From: Halalkalibacter krulwichiae
GTDB taxonomy: Bacteria > Bacillota > Bacilli > Bacillales > Bacillaceae_D
Assembly (NCBI RefSeq): GCF_002109385.1
Contig: NZ_CP020814.1
Location: 4,301,501 to 4,365,500 of the forward strand
DNA: 64,000 nucleotides
Direction of reading: 5' to 3'
Shown here: piece by piece, positions 1 through 9,024 of the stretch
Position numbering within the stretch: the first letter of the stretch is position 1
How the letters are laid out: each line of letters begins with the position of its first letter
Made by a program: the position numbers and the translations under genes
The notes under the pieces: model-generated
What the model saw: the letters and a program-made list of their open reading frames with translations, nothing else
Database searches by the model: none
Told to the model about the DNA's origin: nothing

Positions 1-1
1 T

Positions 2-727
2 AACTCTCCTGATTGTTTAGTTGCTCCTGTGACATTTTGGTCGTTTTTCCAAACGGCAGAAGATCAGTATCAACGTTTTGCCTTTGGAAATTTGATTCGC
101 ATCATTCGGTTACTCGCTTTTTTCATGGCGCTATTTGCTCCGGCTGTTTATTTAGCCACGACGAATTATCACGTCGAGATGATTCCAACTGACCTTCTAC
201 TAACGATTAGTTCCAATCGCGGGAACGTGCCACTGCCAGCTGTGTTAGAGCTGGTTCTTGTGGAGATTATGTTTGATGTGATTCGTGAGGCAGGAACGCG
301 GATGCCGAGTAAGGTCGGACCTGTTGTGGCAATTGTCGCTGCTTTTATCGTCAGTTATGCAACGATTACCGCTGGTTTGCTTAGCCCTGTCATCATTTCA
401 GTTGTTGGTATTGCAAGCTTAGCTTCCTACGCAATTCCAACGAATAGCTTCAACTTTGCTGTGCGGATTGCACGCTTTGGCTTTATTGCACTTGCAGCTG
501 TGTTAGGGTTCTTAGGAATTGCTCTAGGTGTCGCAATGAGCATTAGTTATATGTCAACGGTCAAATCTTTCGGTGTTCCTTTTATTTCACCGCTTGCTCC
601 TTACAACCGTTCGTCCAGTGATTTAATTTTCCGTCGCGCGCAGTGGAAACAATGGGTACGCCCGATGAACATTAGTGGCAAGCAACCTGTTAGAGGAAAG
701 AAACCAGAAGGAGGGGCAAATTCATGA
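2..727 (+). CDS. GerA-family spore germination protein, A subunit (C-terminal part)
   Basis: This is the C-terminal part of the large subunit of a GerA-type nutrient receptor, which sits in the inner spore membrane and triggers germination. The open frame runs back past the window edge, so the hydrophilic N-terminal domain is missing. The visible 241 residues hold four or five hydrophobic segments and the proline-containing tail with an SPLAPYNR-type motif usual for the family, then a basic end. Its stop overlaps the start of the B-subunit gene in an ATGA, and the C subunit follows, giving the canonical A-B-C operon. The paralogue (GerA, GerB, GerK or another) cannot be named from this fragment. 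Confidence 0.93.
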   Translation, partial: NSPDCLVAPVTFWSFFQTAEDQYQRFAFGNLIRIIRLLAFFMALFAPAVYLATTNYHVEMIPTDLLLTISSNRGNVPLPAVLELVLVEIMFDVIREAGTRMPSKVGPVVAIVAAFIVSYATITAGLLSPVIISVVGIASLASYAIPTNSFNFAVRIARFGFIALAAVLGFLGIALGVAMSISYMSTVKSFGVPFISPLAPYNRSSSDLIFRRAQWKQWVRPMNISGKQPVRGKKPEGGANS

Positions 728-1818
728 TTTCACTTGAACAAAAAATTGGAATGAGAGAAGCAACCGCGCTCATTTCATTAACAATCGGATTGAAAATTTC
801 AGACCTGACTCCTTCTGTGCTTTTTCCTTACAGCATGACGGCCACTTGGATGGTACCTATTATCTCAAGTTTCATCATCGTCATTCCGCTTTTATTGCTA
901 GCGGCAGTCCAGCAAAAATATCCGCAAAAAGGGCTGCTTGATTTAATTTATTTTTTAACCGGCAAGTACGTCGGCTTTGTTCTATGTTTCGTGCTTTTGC
1001 TGTTCTTTCTTGCAACAACGATTATTTACAGCAGGAACTTTGTAGATATTGTTGGGAGTTTGTATTTTCCTCAAACCCCGCCTACTTTTCTATATGCGGT
1101 CATTATGCTCGCTGTTTTCTTGATCGTCACCCGGGGATTAGAAGGGGTCAGTCGTTCAGCATGGCTCGTATTACCTTATTTGCTGATCTCCTTTGCGATT
1201 TTACTGCTATTTGTTTGGGGCGATTTAACGTGGGCGAACTTGTTGCCATTCACCGGGTCTGGCATGAGGCAACTGCTCATTGAAGGGACGAAGCACAGTT
1301 TTCTTTTTGCAGAACTCTTTCTCCTATTTATACTGGCGCCTTTTATCCGGTCTTATCAGGCAGTAAGAAAAGCAACAATCGTAGGATTTTGCGTTTCATT
1401 ATTTGCGCTCGTTATTTTTTTCGCTGTCTATATTGCGATGTACAATTACCCTTCAGTTGAACATACTGCATACCCATTTCAACTTTTAACGAGAAGTGTG
1501 GATTTAGGACCGATTTTCGGAAACACTGAATCTTTATTTTTAGGATTTTGGGCAATTGCGATGATCGTTCGTCTAGCGATTTATTTATTTGTTACCTTTG
1601 CGATTTATTCGTTTGTCATTCGTCCTAAAAAACAAAACTTTCATCTGTTTGTGTTCACAGCATTAATTGTCGCGATTGGTTTAGTACCGGAATCGAACAT
1701 TGATATTCTTCTTTTTCTACGCGAGAACTGGTTGTATCAATTGAACTGGTACTTGCTACTTGGTATCCCGTTATTAATTTGGGTTGTAGGGCGGTCGAAA
1801 AAGGAGGAGCGCGTATGA
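724..1818 (+). CDS. GerB-family spore germination permease
   Basis: This is the integral membrane B subunit of a germinant receptor, an APC-superfamily protein that is the probable germinant-binding partner of the A and C subunits. At 364 residues it has the family's usual length and about ten hydrophobic segments. The N-terminus EQKIGMREA and the early glycine/proline-rich segment are typical. Translation starts four bases inside the preceding gene and ends four bases inside the next one, which implies coupled synthesis of the complex. Which amino acid or sugar it senses cannot be read from the sequence. Confidence 0.93.
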   Translation: MISLEQKIGMREATALISLTIGLKISDLTPSVLFPYSMTATWMVPIISSFIIVIPLLLLAAVQQKYPQKGLLDLIYFLTGKYVGFVLCFVLLLFFLATTIIYSRNFVDIVGSLYFPQTPPTFLYAVIMLAVFLIVTRGLEGVSRSAWLVLPYLLISFAILLLFVWGDLTWANLLPFTGSGMRQLLIEGTKHSFLFAELFLLFILAPFIRSYQAVRKATIVGFCVSLFALVIFFAVYIAMYNYPSVEHTAYPFQLLTRSVDLGPIFGNTESLFLGFWAIAMIVRLAIYLFVTFAIYSFVIRPKKQNFHLFVFTALIVAIGLVPESNIDILLFLRENWLYQLNWYLLLGIPLLIWVVGRSKKEERV

Positions 1819-3035
1819 GGGTTTGGACGCTATCATTGTTACTTCTCTCTTGCCTCTTTGTGTTGAGTGGGTGCTGGGATAAGAAGGAACTAGGAGAATT
1901 CGCTTTTCCGGTAGTTATCGGACTTGACCAAGGAGAAGATGATCTTCTTGCTGTTACATTTCAAATTGCCAACCCGCTTGAAGGTGCCTTGCTTAGCGGA
2001 GGCGGTACAGAAGATGTTCAACCATCGGAAATCATTACCCTTCATGCTCCTGACTTCTTAACGGCAAGAGATTTAGCAAATATTAAAGTCACAAAAGACA
2101 TTCATTTCTCTCATATTAAAACCATTGTCGTCAGTGAGCAATTGGCATCATCGCCTACGTTCCCCGATTATATGCAGTTCATTCTCCGTGAACGACAGCT
2201 GCGGCGCAATATGAACATTGTCGTCTCAAAGGAAAAGGCATCGGAGTTTATTCGCAATAACCAGCCTCAGCTTGAAAGACGGCCACATAAATTTTTCGAG
2301 TTGATGCTTGCTCGGTGGAAACAAACGGGCTTGATGCCAGAAGCGACGGTTAATCGCTTTTTCGAGCGAATGGATGAAGGAGCCGGCCTATTCCTGGCAA
2401 ACTACGCAACCGCTAGCGAATTTGATCGAGCTTATCGGAACGAAGATGAATATGTCGCGGGCGAAGTAGCGATCGAAGGCGGAAATCCAACGCAAATGAT
2501 TGGTTCTGCAGTTTTTCGAAATGGCGTAATGATTGGTGCGATCAACGGAGAAGAAACGCGGCACTCCCTTCTTCTTCGCCCCAATACAAAATCAGATAAC
2601 ATGATTGCCTCTTTTGAAGACCCGCTTAGCAAACAGCATCGGGTTAAAACAAGAATGCTAAAAACAAAGCCAACGTCGATTGAGATCGAGCAAGGCAAGA
2701 ACCAACCAACTGTTACCGTGAAAGTGCCGATAACAATAGAAGTTCTAGGAATCCCTAGTCGAATTGATTATGTTGAAAACAGCGAGAACCGAAAATTGTT
2801 GAAAGCCGCAATTGAAAAGCAATTACAAAGTAAATCAACTGACCTCATCTCCTTGATGAAACGAAAATATAAAGATGAGCCATTTCAGTGGAATCTTACG
2901 GTCCGAAGCATGTTCGTCACATGGCCGCAGTACGAGCAATACGACTGGCCTTCTCAGTTTCAAAAGGCAAAGGTAAACGTAAGTTACGAGGTTGAAATCA
3001 CGAGGTTCGGGCTGCAGTTGAAACCTTCGGAATAA
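1815..3035 (+). CDS. GerC-family spore germination lipoprotein
   Basis: This is the lipoprotein subunit of the germinant receptor. The start at ATG 1815 was chosen because AAGGAGGA lies just upstream and the product then opens with a clean lipoprotein signal ending in LSGC at about residues 18-21, followed by the family signature WDKKEL. The 406 residues match family length. ATGA overlap with the B-subunit gene shows operon membership. In known GerA-type receptors this subunit is exported and lipidated by the GerF (Lgt) enzyme. A second, unlinked GerC lipoprotein lies 4 kb downstream on the other strand. Confidence 0.93.
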   Translation: MRVWTLSLLLLSCLFVLSGCWDKKELGEFAFPVVIGLDQGEDDLLAVTFQIANPLEGALLSGGGTEDVQPSEIITLHAPDFLTARDLANIKVTKDIHFSHIKTIVVSEQLASSPTFPDYMQFILRERQLRRNMNIVVSKEKASEFIRNNQPQLERRPHKFFELMLARWKQTGLMPEATVNRFFERMDEGAGLFLANYATASEFDRAYRNEDEYVAGEVAIEGGNPTQMIGSAVFRNGVMIGAINGEETRHSLLLRPNTKSDNMIASFEDPLSKQHRVKTRMLKTKPTSIEIEQGKNQPTVTVKVPITIEVLGIPSRIDYVENSENRKLLKAAIEKQLQSKSTDLISLMKRKYKDEPFQWNLTVRSMFVTWPQYEQYDWPSQFQKAKVNVSYEVEITRFGLQLKPSE

Positions 3036-3168
3036 TAGTTAAAAACGTGTTGGTAAAATTTCTTAGCAATGCGTTAAAACCTTCTATTCTCATCAAATTC
3101 TAATCTTTCTCTTATTTCCCTTTTAAAACGGTGCGTGTATACTCAGTGAATGGATGAGGAGGGGTGAC

Positions 3169-3711
3169 ATGAATAAGAAATTGCAATTGATTTTAGTTAC
3201 AGGATTGCTGGTAGCTGGTGCAACATTAGCAGGAGCTAGTATAAAGAATAGCGGTGAAACACTTGTTCAAGATTCAGAGACTGTCCTAACTAGAGAAGAA
3301 GCAACGGACATTGCCATAGCGTTAACAGGTGGCGAGGTAACCGAAATGAAGTTTAATGAAGAGAATGCTCACTTCGAATTTGAACTAAACGTAGAAGGTG
3401 GCGACGCAAAAGTCACGATTGATGCTGTTACAGGGGAAATCGTTGAACTAGAAGCGGCAAAGAAAAAGCCACAAAACTCAGCTGATTCTAATTATGTATC
3501 TTCTTACCCCGAACAAGAAAAGCTACTCGAATTAGAGAACGCTTATGACCTACAAGTAGAGGTAGTAACGGATAACGTAGGAAAACGGGTCCTTTTATTT
3601 GTTGATAGCAAAGGTCAAACGAAATACAAATCGATTTTTGTGAAGACAACAGATCATCTTAAGATTATTGAAATCAACCAAGGGTTGGTGTATAACAGCA
3701 CTTTGAAATAG
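3169..3711 (+). CDS. PepSY domain protein, exported
   Basis: This 180-residue protein starts with an N-terminal hydrophobic signal or anchor (residues 5-25). A PepSY repeat follows, recognisable from LTREEATDIAIALTGG and the later VTIDAVTGEIVEL block at about residues 40-95, and there is a beta-rich C-terminal half. PepSY domains are usually extracytoplasmic and often act as protease inhibitors or regulators; no partner is visible here. ATG 3169 was chosen because GAGGAGGGG sits directly before it, while the ATG 15 bases upstream would include that ribosome binding site. It appears to be transcribed alone, with a terminator directly after the stop. Confidence 0.8.
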   Translation: MNKKLQLILVTGLLVAGATLAGASIKNSGETLVQDSETVLTREEATDIAIALTGGEVTEMKFNEENAHFEFELNVEGGDAKVTIDAVTGEIVELEAAKKKPQNSADSNYVSSYPEQEKLLELENAYDLQVEVVTDNVGKRVLLFVDSKGQTKYKSIFVKTTDHLKIIEINQGLVYNSTLK

Positions 3712-3749
3712 AAACAAGAGGGATGTCTTCTGACACACCTTCTTGTTTC
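3711..3749. terminator. Bidirectional intrinsic terminator
   Basis: GAAACAAG and CTTGTTTC form the outer stem, with further pairing inside and T-rich flanks on both sides. It lies between the convergent PepSY and TetR genes and can serve both. Confidence 0.7.
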
Positions 3750-3753
3750 TTTA

Positions 3754-4332
3754 TTAAGCACCGTTTTCGTTGTCCGAACCAAAATCAACCCCCTGCATTA
3801 TCGCCGGAATGACCAATTTAATAAATTGATCGGGAGGGACACTAGCGTCTCTTCGCCATTCAAGTGAAGCGCCGTACATTCCCCAGCTTAACATGGTTGC
3901 CCCAATTTTTAAGGCTGGGTCTTGATCGGTTGCATGACGCTTCACTAACATTTTGTAAAAAATCACTTCCAGTTGCTCCCTGATAATTCGAGCGATCGTC
4001 TCCTCATAGCCTCGGTGACAACGGGTAGATAGCGAATTTTGAAAGTCGGTAATCGCCTCGAAAATGCTGACAAATGCGTCTTCGTTCAGCTCCCCCTGTT
4101 CCAAGGCATGCAGGTCGAACTTTATGAATAACACGTCTGATAGAACGTTTTCCAATAAGTCGTATTTATCTTCAAAATGATAATAGAACGTCGCGCGGTT
4201 GATCATCGCCTCCGTGGTAATATCTTTGATCGTAATGTCCTTGAATTCCTTTTTGCTAGAAAGCTCAATAAAAGAATCCATAATTAATTTACGTGTCCGA
4301 ATAATGCGCGGATCCACTTTCGAGTCAGTCAC
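3754..4332 (-). CDS. TetR/AcrR-family transcriptional regulator
   Basis: The 192-residue protein has an N-terminal TetR helix-turn-helix (residues about 10-55; ITIKDITTEAMINRATFYYHF is the recognition region, read here as two adjoining blocks) and a helical ligand-binding half resembling the TetR_C_7 type found in Bacillota. It starts with GTG behind AGGAGGG. It is divergent from the DsbA-like gene, so it probably represses that gene and itself from the shared 150-bp intergenic region. The ligand is unknown. Confidence 0.88.
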   Translation of the reverse strand: MTDSKVDPRIIRTRKLIMDSFIELSSKKEFKDITIKDITTEAMINRATFYYHFEDKYDLLENVLSDVLFIKFDLHALEQGELNEDAFVSIFEAITDFQNSLSTRCHRGYEETIARIIREQLEVIFYKMLVKRHATDQDPALKIGATMLSWGMYGASLEWRRDASVPPDQFIKLVIPAIMQGVDFGSDNENGA

Positions 4333-4355
4333 CTCATTTGTCCCTCCTACTTTTT

Positions 4356-4377
4356 CAACATTTTGCTTAAAGTGTTG
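4356..4377. promoter_or_regulatory. Possible TetR operator dyad
   Basis: CAACA and TGTTG are separated by 12 bases in the divergent promoter region. The dyad is short and could be chance. A second weak dyad, TTGCCA/TTGGTA, lies about 30 bases to the right. Confidence 0.3.
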
Positions 4378-4481
4378 TCTATACGATATATTGCCAAAAT
4401 GGTTGGTATCCGTCTTCTTTCATATGTCTTATCATGTAATTGTACAACAAAATCAAGGCAATAAAAGGAGAGAACCTTACG

Positions 4482-5399
4482 ATGTCTAATCAAAACATGA
4501 TGTGCGACCTAGAAACAGGTGTGTGCGGGACAACTGAAGATGGTGAAATGGAAATCATTGATTTCAATCAATCAAAGAAAAAGATTGATCTCTACTATGT
4601 AACAGACCCAATCTGTTCCCATTGCTGGGCGCTTGAACCCGTTCTCCGTCGATTTGAACAGCAATATAGCAATTACGTGAAAGTCCATACGGTAATGGGT
4701 GGACTATTAGAAAAATGGGACGGCTTTGGTGACACAGCAAACGGCATAGCTAAACCATCTGATGTAGCTGGTCACTGGAGAGAAGTTGGAGAACAGAGCA
4801 GAATGCCGATTGACGGGACCCTTTGGTATGACAACCCCGTCCACTCTTCCTATCCTCCTTCTCTCGTCTTTAAAGTCATTCAAAAGCAAGACCCCACTTT
4901 AGCTAACGTCTTTTTACGCAGAATCCGTGAAGCTTTGTTTGCCTTTAATCAAAATATCGCTAACGCTTCTGTTCTTATAAATATAGTTAACCAACTCAAC
5001 CTAAATGGAGAGGCAATTGTGAAAAAAGCCGAACAGTCAAGTGGACAGCAATTACTTAATGAAGACTTCGAACTTGCTGCTAACCTTGGTGTTCGCGGTT
5101 TCCCAACCGTCATTTTGGTTAATGAAGAAAACAAAGGAGTCAAAGTTGTCGGCGCACGTCCACTCCAAACCTATGTTGCTGCACTTAAACAATTGCTAGA
5201 AAAGGAAGAGCTCCAACCGGACTTACAACCTACTCTTGCAAACTGGTTAAAAGAAGAAAAACTCCTGTTCTCAAAAGAAATTGAAGTGATGTATGACATC
5301 GAGCAACAAGACATCGATGCTTTTATCAAGAAGGAGCTATCAACGACCCGCTATCAAATGAAGGACGTTTTAGGAGAGGTTTATTTGACAGCGGAATAA
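4482..5399 (+). CDS. DsbA-family thioredoxin-fold protein (SpxH/FrnE-like)
   Basis: This 305-residue cytoplasmic protein has a DsbA-like thioredoxin fold with the CxxC active site C45-S-H-C48 inside DPICSHCW and the cis-proline region GVRGFPTVI at about residue 200. The N-terminus carries another cysteine pair (C8, C15). In Bacillaceae such proteins are often labelled SpxH/YjbH-like, which are adaptors for ClpXP turnover of Spx. The sequence here is closer to the larger FrnE-like DsbA branch, so adaptor function is not established. ATG 4482 was chosen for its AAAGGAGAG. It is divergent from, and probably controlled by, the TetR gene. A thiol-stress role is an inference. Confidence 0.82.
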   Translation: MSNQNMMCDLETGVCGTTEDGEMEIIDFNQSKKKIDLYYVTDPICSHCWALEPVLRRFEQQYSNYVKVHTVMGGLLEKWDGFGDTANGIAKPSDVAGHWREVGEQSRMPIDGTLWYDNPVHSSYPPSLVFKVIQKQDPTLANVFLRRIREALFAFNQNIANASVLINIVNQLNLNGEAIVKKAEQSSGQQLLNEDFELAANLGVRGFPTVILVNEENKGVKVVGARPLQTYVAALKQLLEKEELQPDLQPTLANWLKEEKLLFSKEIEVMYDIEQQDIDAFIKKELSTTRYQMKDVLGEVYLTAE

Positions 5400-5407
5400 T
5401 TGGATAT

Positions 5408-5433
5408 AACGCTCGGTGAAGGGACCGGGCGTT
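5408..5433 (+). terminator. Intrinsic terminator after DsbA-like gene
   Basis: A 10-bp stem (AACGCTCGGT with ACCGGGCGTT, one wobble pair) has a 6-base loop and is followed by a T-rich stretch. Confidence 0.75.
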
Positions 5434-5496
5434 AGTATATTTTATATTGTAGATGTATAATAAGATTGGAAGAAACAAAAAGAAAGGATGATAACC

Positions 5497-6403
5497 ATGC
5501 CCTTATAAACCACGTAACGAACCACCTCAATTACTTACCCTAAAATCATTAAATACGCGAATGAGTTTGGCTAAAAACGAAAGGCAACACTACTACAACT
5601 TGAAAAAGGGATATGAAGGCGAGAAACACTTTGACGCAATGCTAGAAAAGATTTCTTGCGAATGCTTGATCCTAAATGATTTGCTCCTAAAAAAACATAA
5701 CACCACCTTCCAAGTCGACTCCCTAATCATCTTTCAAGATTCTATTTACATGTTTGAAGTGAAAAATTATGAAGGTGATTATTATTACGAATCAGAAAGA
5801 CTATACAAGACCCCCAATAACGAAATAAGTAATCCACTTAATCAATTAAATAGAAGCGAATCTCTTATGCGCCAGTTACTCTACGATCTTGGGTACCACC
5901 TACCAATTTACGCTAGTGTTATTTTTATTAACCCCGAATTCACGTTATATCAAGCACCGCGTAACCTACCATTTATTTTCCCAACTCAGGTTGAATCAGT
6001 ACTTAAAAAAATGAAATCTATCCCTTCAAAGTTAAATGAAAAACACAAGATTCTAGCTAACCACCTTATGTCATTACACATAAAAGAATCCCCATTTACA
6101 CTTGTCCCCCCTTATAATTATGACCAACTACGAAAAGGAATCACCTGCGCCAAATGTTCCTCGCTTTCCAACACCGTTGCAGGCAACCTCTGTATCTGTA
6201 AGCAATGTGGCTACGAAGAAGTGGTTGCCACTGCCGTCATGCGAAATATAAAAGAATTTAAGCTTCTATTCCCCAACCAAAAAATCACTACCTCTATTAT
6301 TCATGACTGGTGTAAAGTAGTCGATTCTAAAAAAAGGATCAAAAGAATATTAGAAAAAAACTTTACGATAGTCGGGGTACACCGGTGGGCCTATTATGAA
6401 TAG
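5497..6403 (+). pseudogene. NERD-domain protein with a 5-prime frameshift
   Basis: The body encodes a nuclease-related (NERD) domain: GYEGEKHFD, VDSLIIF and MFEVKNYEGDYY match the restriction-endonuclease-like core, and a Cys4 zinc-ribbon (CAKC...CKQC) lies near residues 196-217 of the readable frame. A good AAAGGATG site and ATG at 5497 open a frame that stops after three codons. One base away, an uninterrupted frame encodes KPRNEPPQLLTLKSLNTRM, the expected family N-terminus, without a start codon. Translation could restart at ATG 5561, which has no ribosome binding site. Either a +1 or a -2 indel close to 5500-5508 explains this. It could be real inactivation or a sequence error. NERD protein substrates are unknown. 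Confidence 0.75.
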
Positions 6404-6461
6404 TACTCTCATTGTACTTAATGAGATCCCCTTGTTTTCTTGGGAGAGTGTCCTTTATCTT

Positions 6462-7013
6462 TTCTCTCGGACACTCCTTCCCCTTTTTCCTCAATATTTG
6501 TCCCTTAGATCCTCTCTCTCGGACGGACACTCCTTCTCCTTCTTCCTCAATATCTGTCCCTTAGATCCTCTCTCTCGGACACTCCGTCCCCTTTTTACTC
6601 AATACTTGTCCCTTAGAACCCCTCTCTCGGACACTCCTTCTCCTTCTTCCTCAATATCTGTCCCTTAGATCCTCTCTCTTGGACATCCCTTCTCCTTTTC
6701 CCTCGAAATTTGTCCCTTAGAACCCCTCTCTCGGACACTCCTTCTCCTTCTTCCTCAATATTTGTCCCTTAGATCCTCTCTCTCGGACACTCCTTCCCCT
6801 TTTTCCTCAATATTTGTCCCTTAGATCCTCTCTCTCGGACACTCCTTCTCCTTTTTCCTCAATACTTGTCCCTTAGAACCCCTCTCTCGGACACTCCTTC
6901 CCCTTTTTCCTCAATACTTGTCCCTTAGATCCTCTCTCTTGGACATCCCTTCTCCTTTTCCCTCGAAATTTCTCCCTTAGAACCCCTCTCTCGAACATCC
7001 CTTCTCCTTTTCC
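6462..7013. repeat. 52-bp tandem repeat array, about 11 units
   Basis: The core CTCTCTCGGACAC recurs at exact 52-base steps (GGAC at 6469, 6525, 6577, 6629, 6681, 6733, 6785, 6837, 6889, 6941; degenerate GAAC at 6993). One GGAC is duplicated at 6521-6528. Each unit ends in a TGTCCCTTAGAT/AACC block. Two variant units reading TTGGACATCCC lie 260 bases, or five units, apart, which suggests block duplication. The strand is strongly pyrimidine-rich. There are no unique spacers, so it is not CRISPR. A related short array lies at about 23.7 kb. Confidence 0.93.
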
Positions 7014-7076
7014 CATTCACATCTTTCTTTCCAATATAAAATCCCCTCACTTTTTTATCGCAAGAGGAAATTCTAC

Positions 7077-8276
7077 TTATTCTTTTCTCTTACTTGTTAA
7101 AAAACTCTTCGTTCTCATCCCGTCTCTTCTCAGGTTAGCTTCTACATTTGCTGTTACATTCAATTGCTTAAATTTCTCATTCCACTGATTCTCATATTTC
7201 TTATATTCTTTGTGATGCTGTTTATTAAAATGTTCACCGAATCCAAAAATATCAACCCCAAACTTTTCTTGAACAGTCGTTACGGTCGCAACGATTTTCT
7301 CTTCAATGTGTTTTGCCAGTATATCCTCATAATTAAAATACGTATTATAATCATCTAAAGGATTTGGACATTGATTATCATAAATGTCTCCTTCGACAAT
7401 AAGGTCGACCGTCACTTCTGGCAAACCATTGTTGAATTTTGTGTCAATTGTCGTGTATGCATTGTACACTTGTATAGAAAAATACCCTTCTCCGCATGGA
7501 ACTGTGACAGCTGTTTCTGTTACATCTTGAGTCCACATGTAACTTCTAGCTTCTTCTGGGGATAAGTAACCAATCATTCGATCTTTTTCGAATACTGCAA
7601 TTCCGTCATATTCAATAATAGCCGGTAGATCTAGTTCACGGTTATCATCAATATTCTTGCCTTTTGTCGCATCGCCCCTGATCGTTAAAGCTCCCACGAC
7701 AGGTTCTCGTCCAGTTTGTGTGAGATCATAGACAAACTGGTTTAAGTCTGATTGCGGGAAACCTCCCCAAGTATCTCGAATTGTCATAAGTTGTTCGAAT
7801 ATTTTTAACGATGGTACTTTTGGGATCGGATATGTCGTCGTAATGATCTGTGATGCTTTCACGCCTTTTGCGACAATAATTTGGAAATCAGTGCGGAAAT
7901 AGCCGCTCTTCTCTAGAAATTGGATGAATTTCGCAATCCCTTCTCTTGCTATCTCTTCATCGACAATCAACGTTCTCGCATGCGAGAAATCTAATTCTCT
8001 AGTTATCCCAAGATTCATTTTCGTTAATAACTCCCCCATTGTTAAGCCTTTTAATTGATAAGTAATCGTCGGCGTAAGCCCCTCGGCCAAGTCTGGATCC
8101 ATTTCGCTTGCATTCAGTACTTCAATCGTTAAACTGAAGGCCTCCTCATCATCACTCTGTTCCAACGCAAGACCTGTCACTAATGACAATTCATTAATCT
8201 CTCGTCGATCCCAGCAACCTGTCAGAACGAGCATAAACATAAGGAGAACAAGAATGAATGAGCCAAGCTTGTACAT
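7077..8276 (-). CDS. Orphan GerC-family germination lipoprotein
   Basis: The 399-residue product starts at the ATG preceded by AAGGAGGAAAACG; a longer in-frame start would swallow this site. A lipoprotein signal ends in LTGC at about residues 18-21 and is followed by WDRREINELS, the GerC signature. The rest matches the GerC fold along its length and has a basic C-terminus. No A or B subunit genes adjoin it: the repeat array lies downstream and unrelated membrane-protein genes upstream. Solitary subunits may mix with other receptors; that is an inference. Confidence 0.9.
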   Translation of the reverse strand: MYKLGSFILVLLMFMLVLTGCWDRREINELSLVTGLALEQSDDEEAFSLTIEVLNASEMDPDLAEGLTPTITYQLKGLTMGELLTKMNLGITRELDFSHARTLIVDEEIAREGIAKFIQFLEKSGYFRTDFQIIVAKGVKASQIITTTYPIPKVPSLKIFEQLMTIRDTWGGFPQSDLNQFVYDLTQTGREPVVGALTIRGDATKGKNIDDNRELDLPAIIEYDGIAVFEKDRMIGYLSPEEARSYMWTQDVTETAVTVPCGEGYFSIQVYNAYTTIDTKFNNGLPEVTVDLIVEGDIYDNQCPNPLDDYNTYFNYEDILAKHIEEKIVATVTTVQEKFGVDIFGFGEHFNKQHHKEYKKYENQWNEKFKQLNVTANVEANLRRDGMRTKSFLTSKRKE

Positions 8277-8363
8277 CGTTTTCCTCCTTGAATTGAAATC
8301 GCTGTTCATAGTATTTGTATTCTAATCTTGTTCTTATTCCTAATGTTTCCTTGAAAGGAAAAG

Positions 8364-8387
8364 GCGCGTGCCCACTTTAGCACACGC
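8364..8387 (-). terminator. Intrinsic terminator of the 8.5-9.8 kb gene pair
   Basis: On the minus strand GCGTGTGC pairs with GCACGCGC (8 bp, one wobble) around an 8-base loop and is followed by CTTTTCC. Confidence 0.65.
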
Positions 8388-8551
8388 TTAATTTCTACGG
8401 TTTCATGAATCTTTCAAATTTTAGAAGCGCCCACGGAATTCTTATTTCTAAAGAGTACTCGTTTTAAGCCCTTGTTCGAGTTTCTTTTTGTGTCATTTAA
8501 CGTACTCCTTAACCTTGCTACTCTTATTAGACTTAACGCATATTTATAGTG

Positions 8552-9013
8552 TTAACCTTCCACTTTCGCCACTCCAAGAGCAAGGTTTTCCCAGAGGATT
8601 TTCTCCACTTTTTCGACTTGATTTTTCGTACAATTGATTACTAAAACGACTTCAGATTTCTTACCCTTGATTTGTCTCTTCTTTTTACGGATAACCTTAA
8701 TAATGAAATAATCAATTAGAAATCCTAGAATAAACCCACTAGCTGCTCCAATTAAAGCCCATAAAATTGGACCCCACTCTAAAATAAAACCGACACTTCC
8801 CCCAATAACAGAAAAAGCTGTGCCTATCGCTGCACCCTTATCAAATAAGCTAATCCCATCTGCTCGGTGTAATGTATCAAATAATCTTCTTTCCTCCACT
8901 CGATTGTTTAGAGGAACAGCGAGGATCTGAGCCTTTCCAATTCCTATCTGTTCGAGAGCTGTAATAGCTAGCTCTAAATAACATGAATGCTCATACGTTG
9001 AAAAGATTTGCAA
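8552..9013 (-). CDS. Membrane protein with glycine-zipper hairpin, unknown function
   Basis: I do not recognise this 153-residue protein. The N-terminal 60 residues look cytoplasmic and alpha/beta. Two closely spaced glycine-rich hydrophobic segments (about 62-105, with GAAIGTAFSVIGGSVG and GAASGFILGF) resemble a glycine-zipper hairpin. A basic KKKRQIKGKK stretch and another alpha/beta block follow. The start is TTG with GAGGTGA eight bases upstream. It lies 11 bases downstream of the TM2-like gene, so the two are one operon. Confidence 0.65.
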   Translation of the reverse strand: MQIFSTYEHSCYLELAITALEQIGIGKAQILAVPLNNRVEERRLFDTLHRADGISLFDKGAAIGTAFSVIGGSVGFILEWGPILWALIGAASGFILGFLIDYFIIKVIRKKKRQIKGKKSEVVLVINCTKNQVEKVEKILWENLALGVAKVEG

Positions 9014-9024
9014 AAACGATCACC

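Noticed and set aside
6396..6668. Protein-coding frame across the start of the repeat array
   Set aside because: It is an open frame created by the repeat itself, with no ribosome binding site and pure low-complexity translation.
6462..7013. CRISPR array
   Set aside because: The units are tandem and similar along their whole 52 bases, with no unique spacers and no cas genes.
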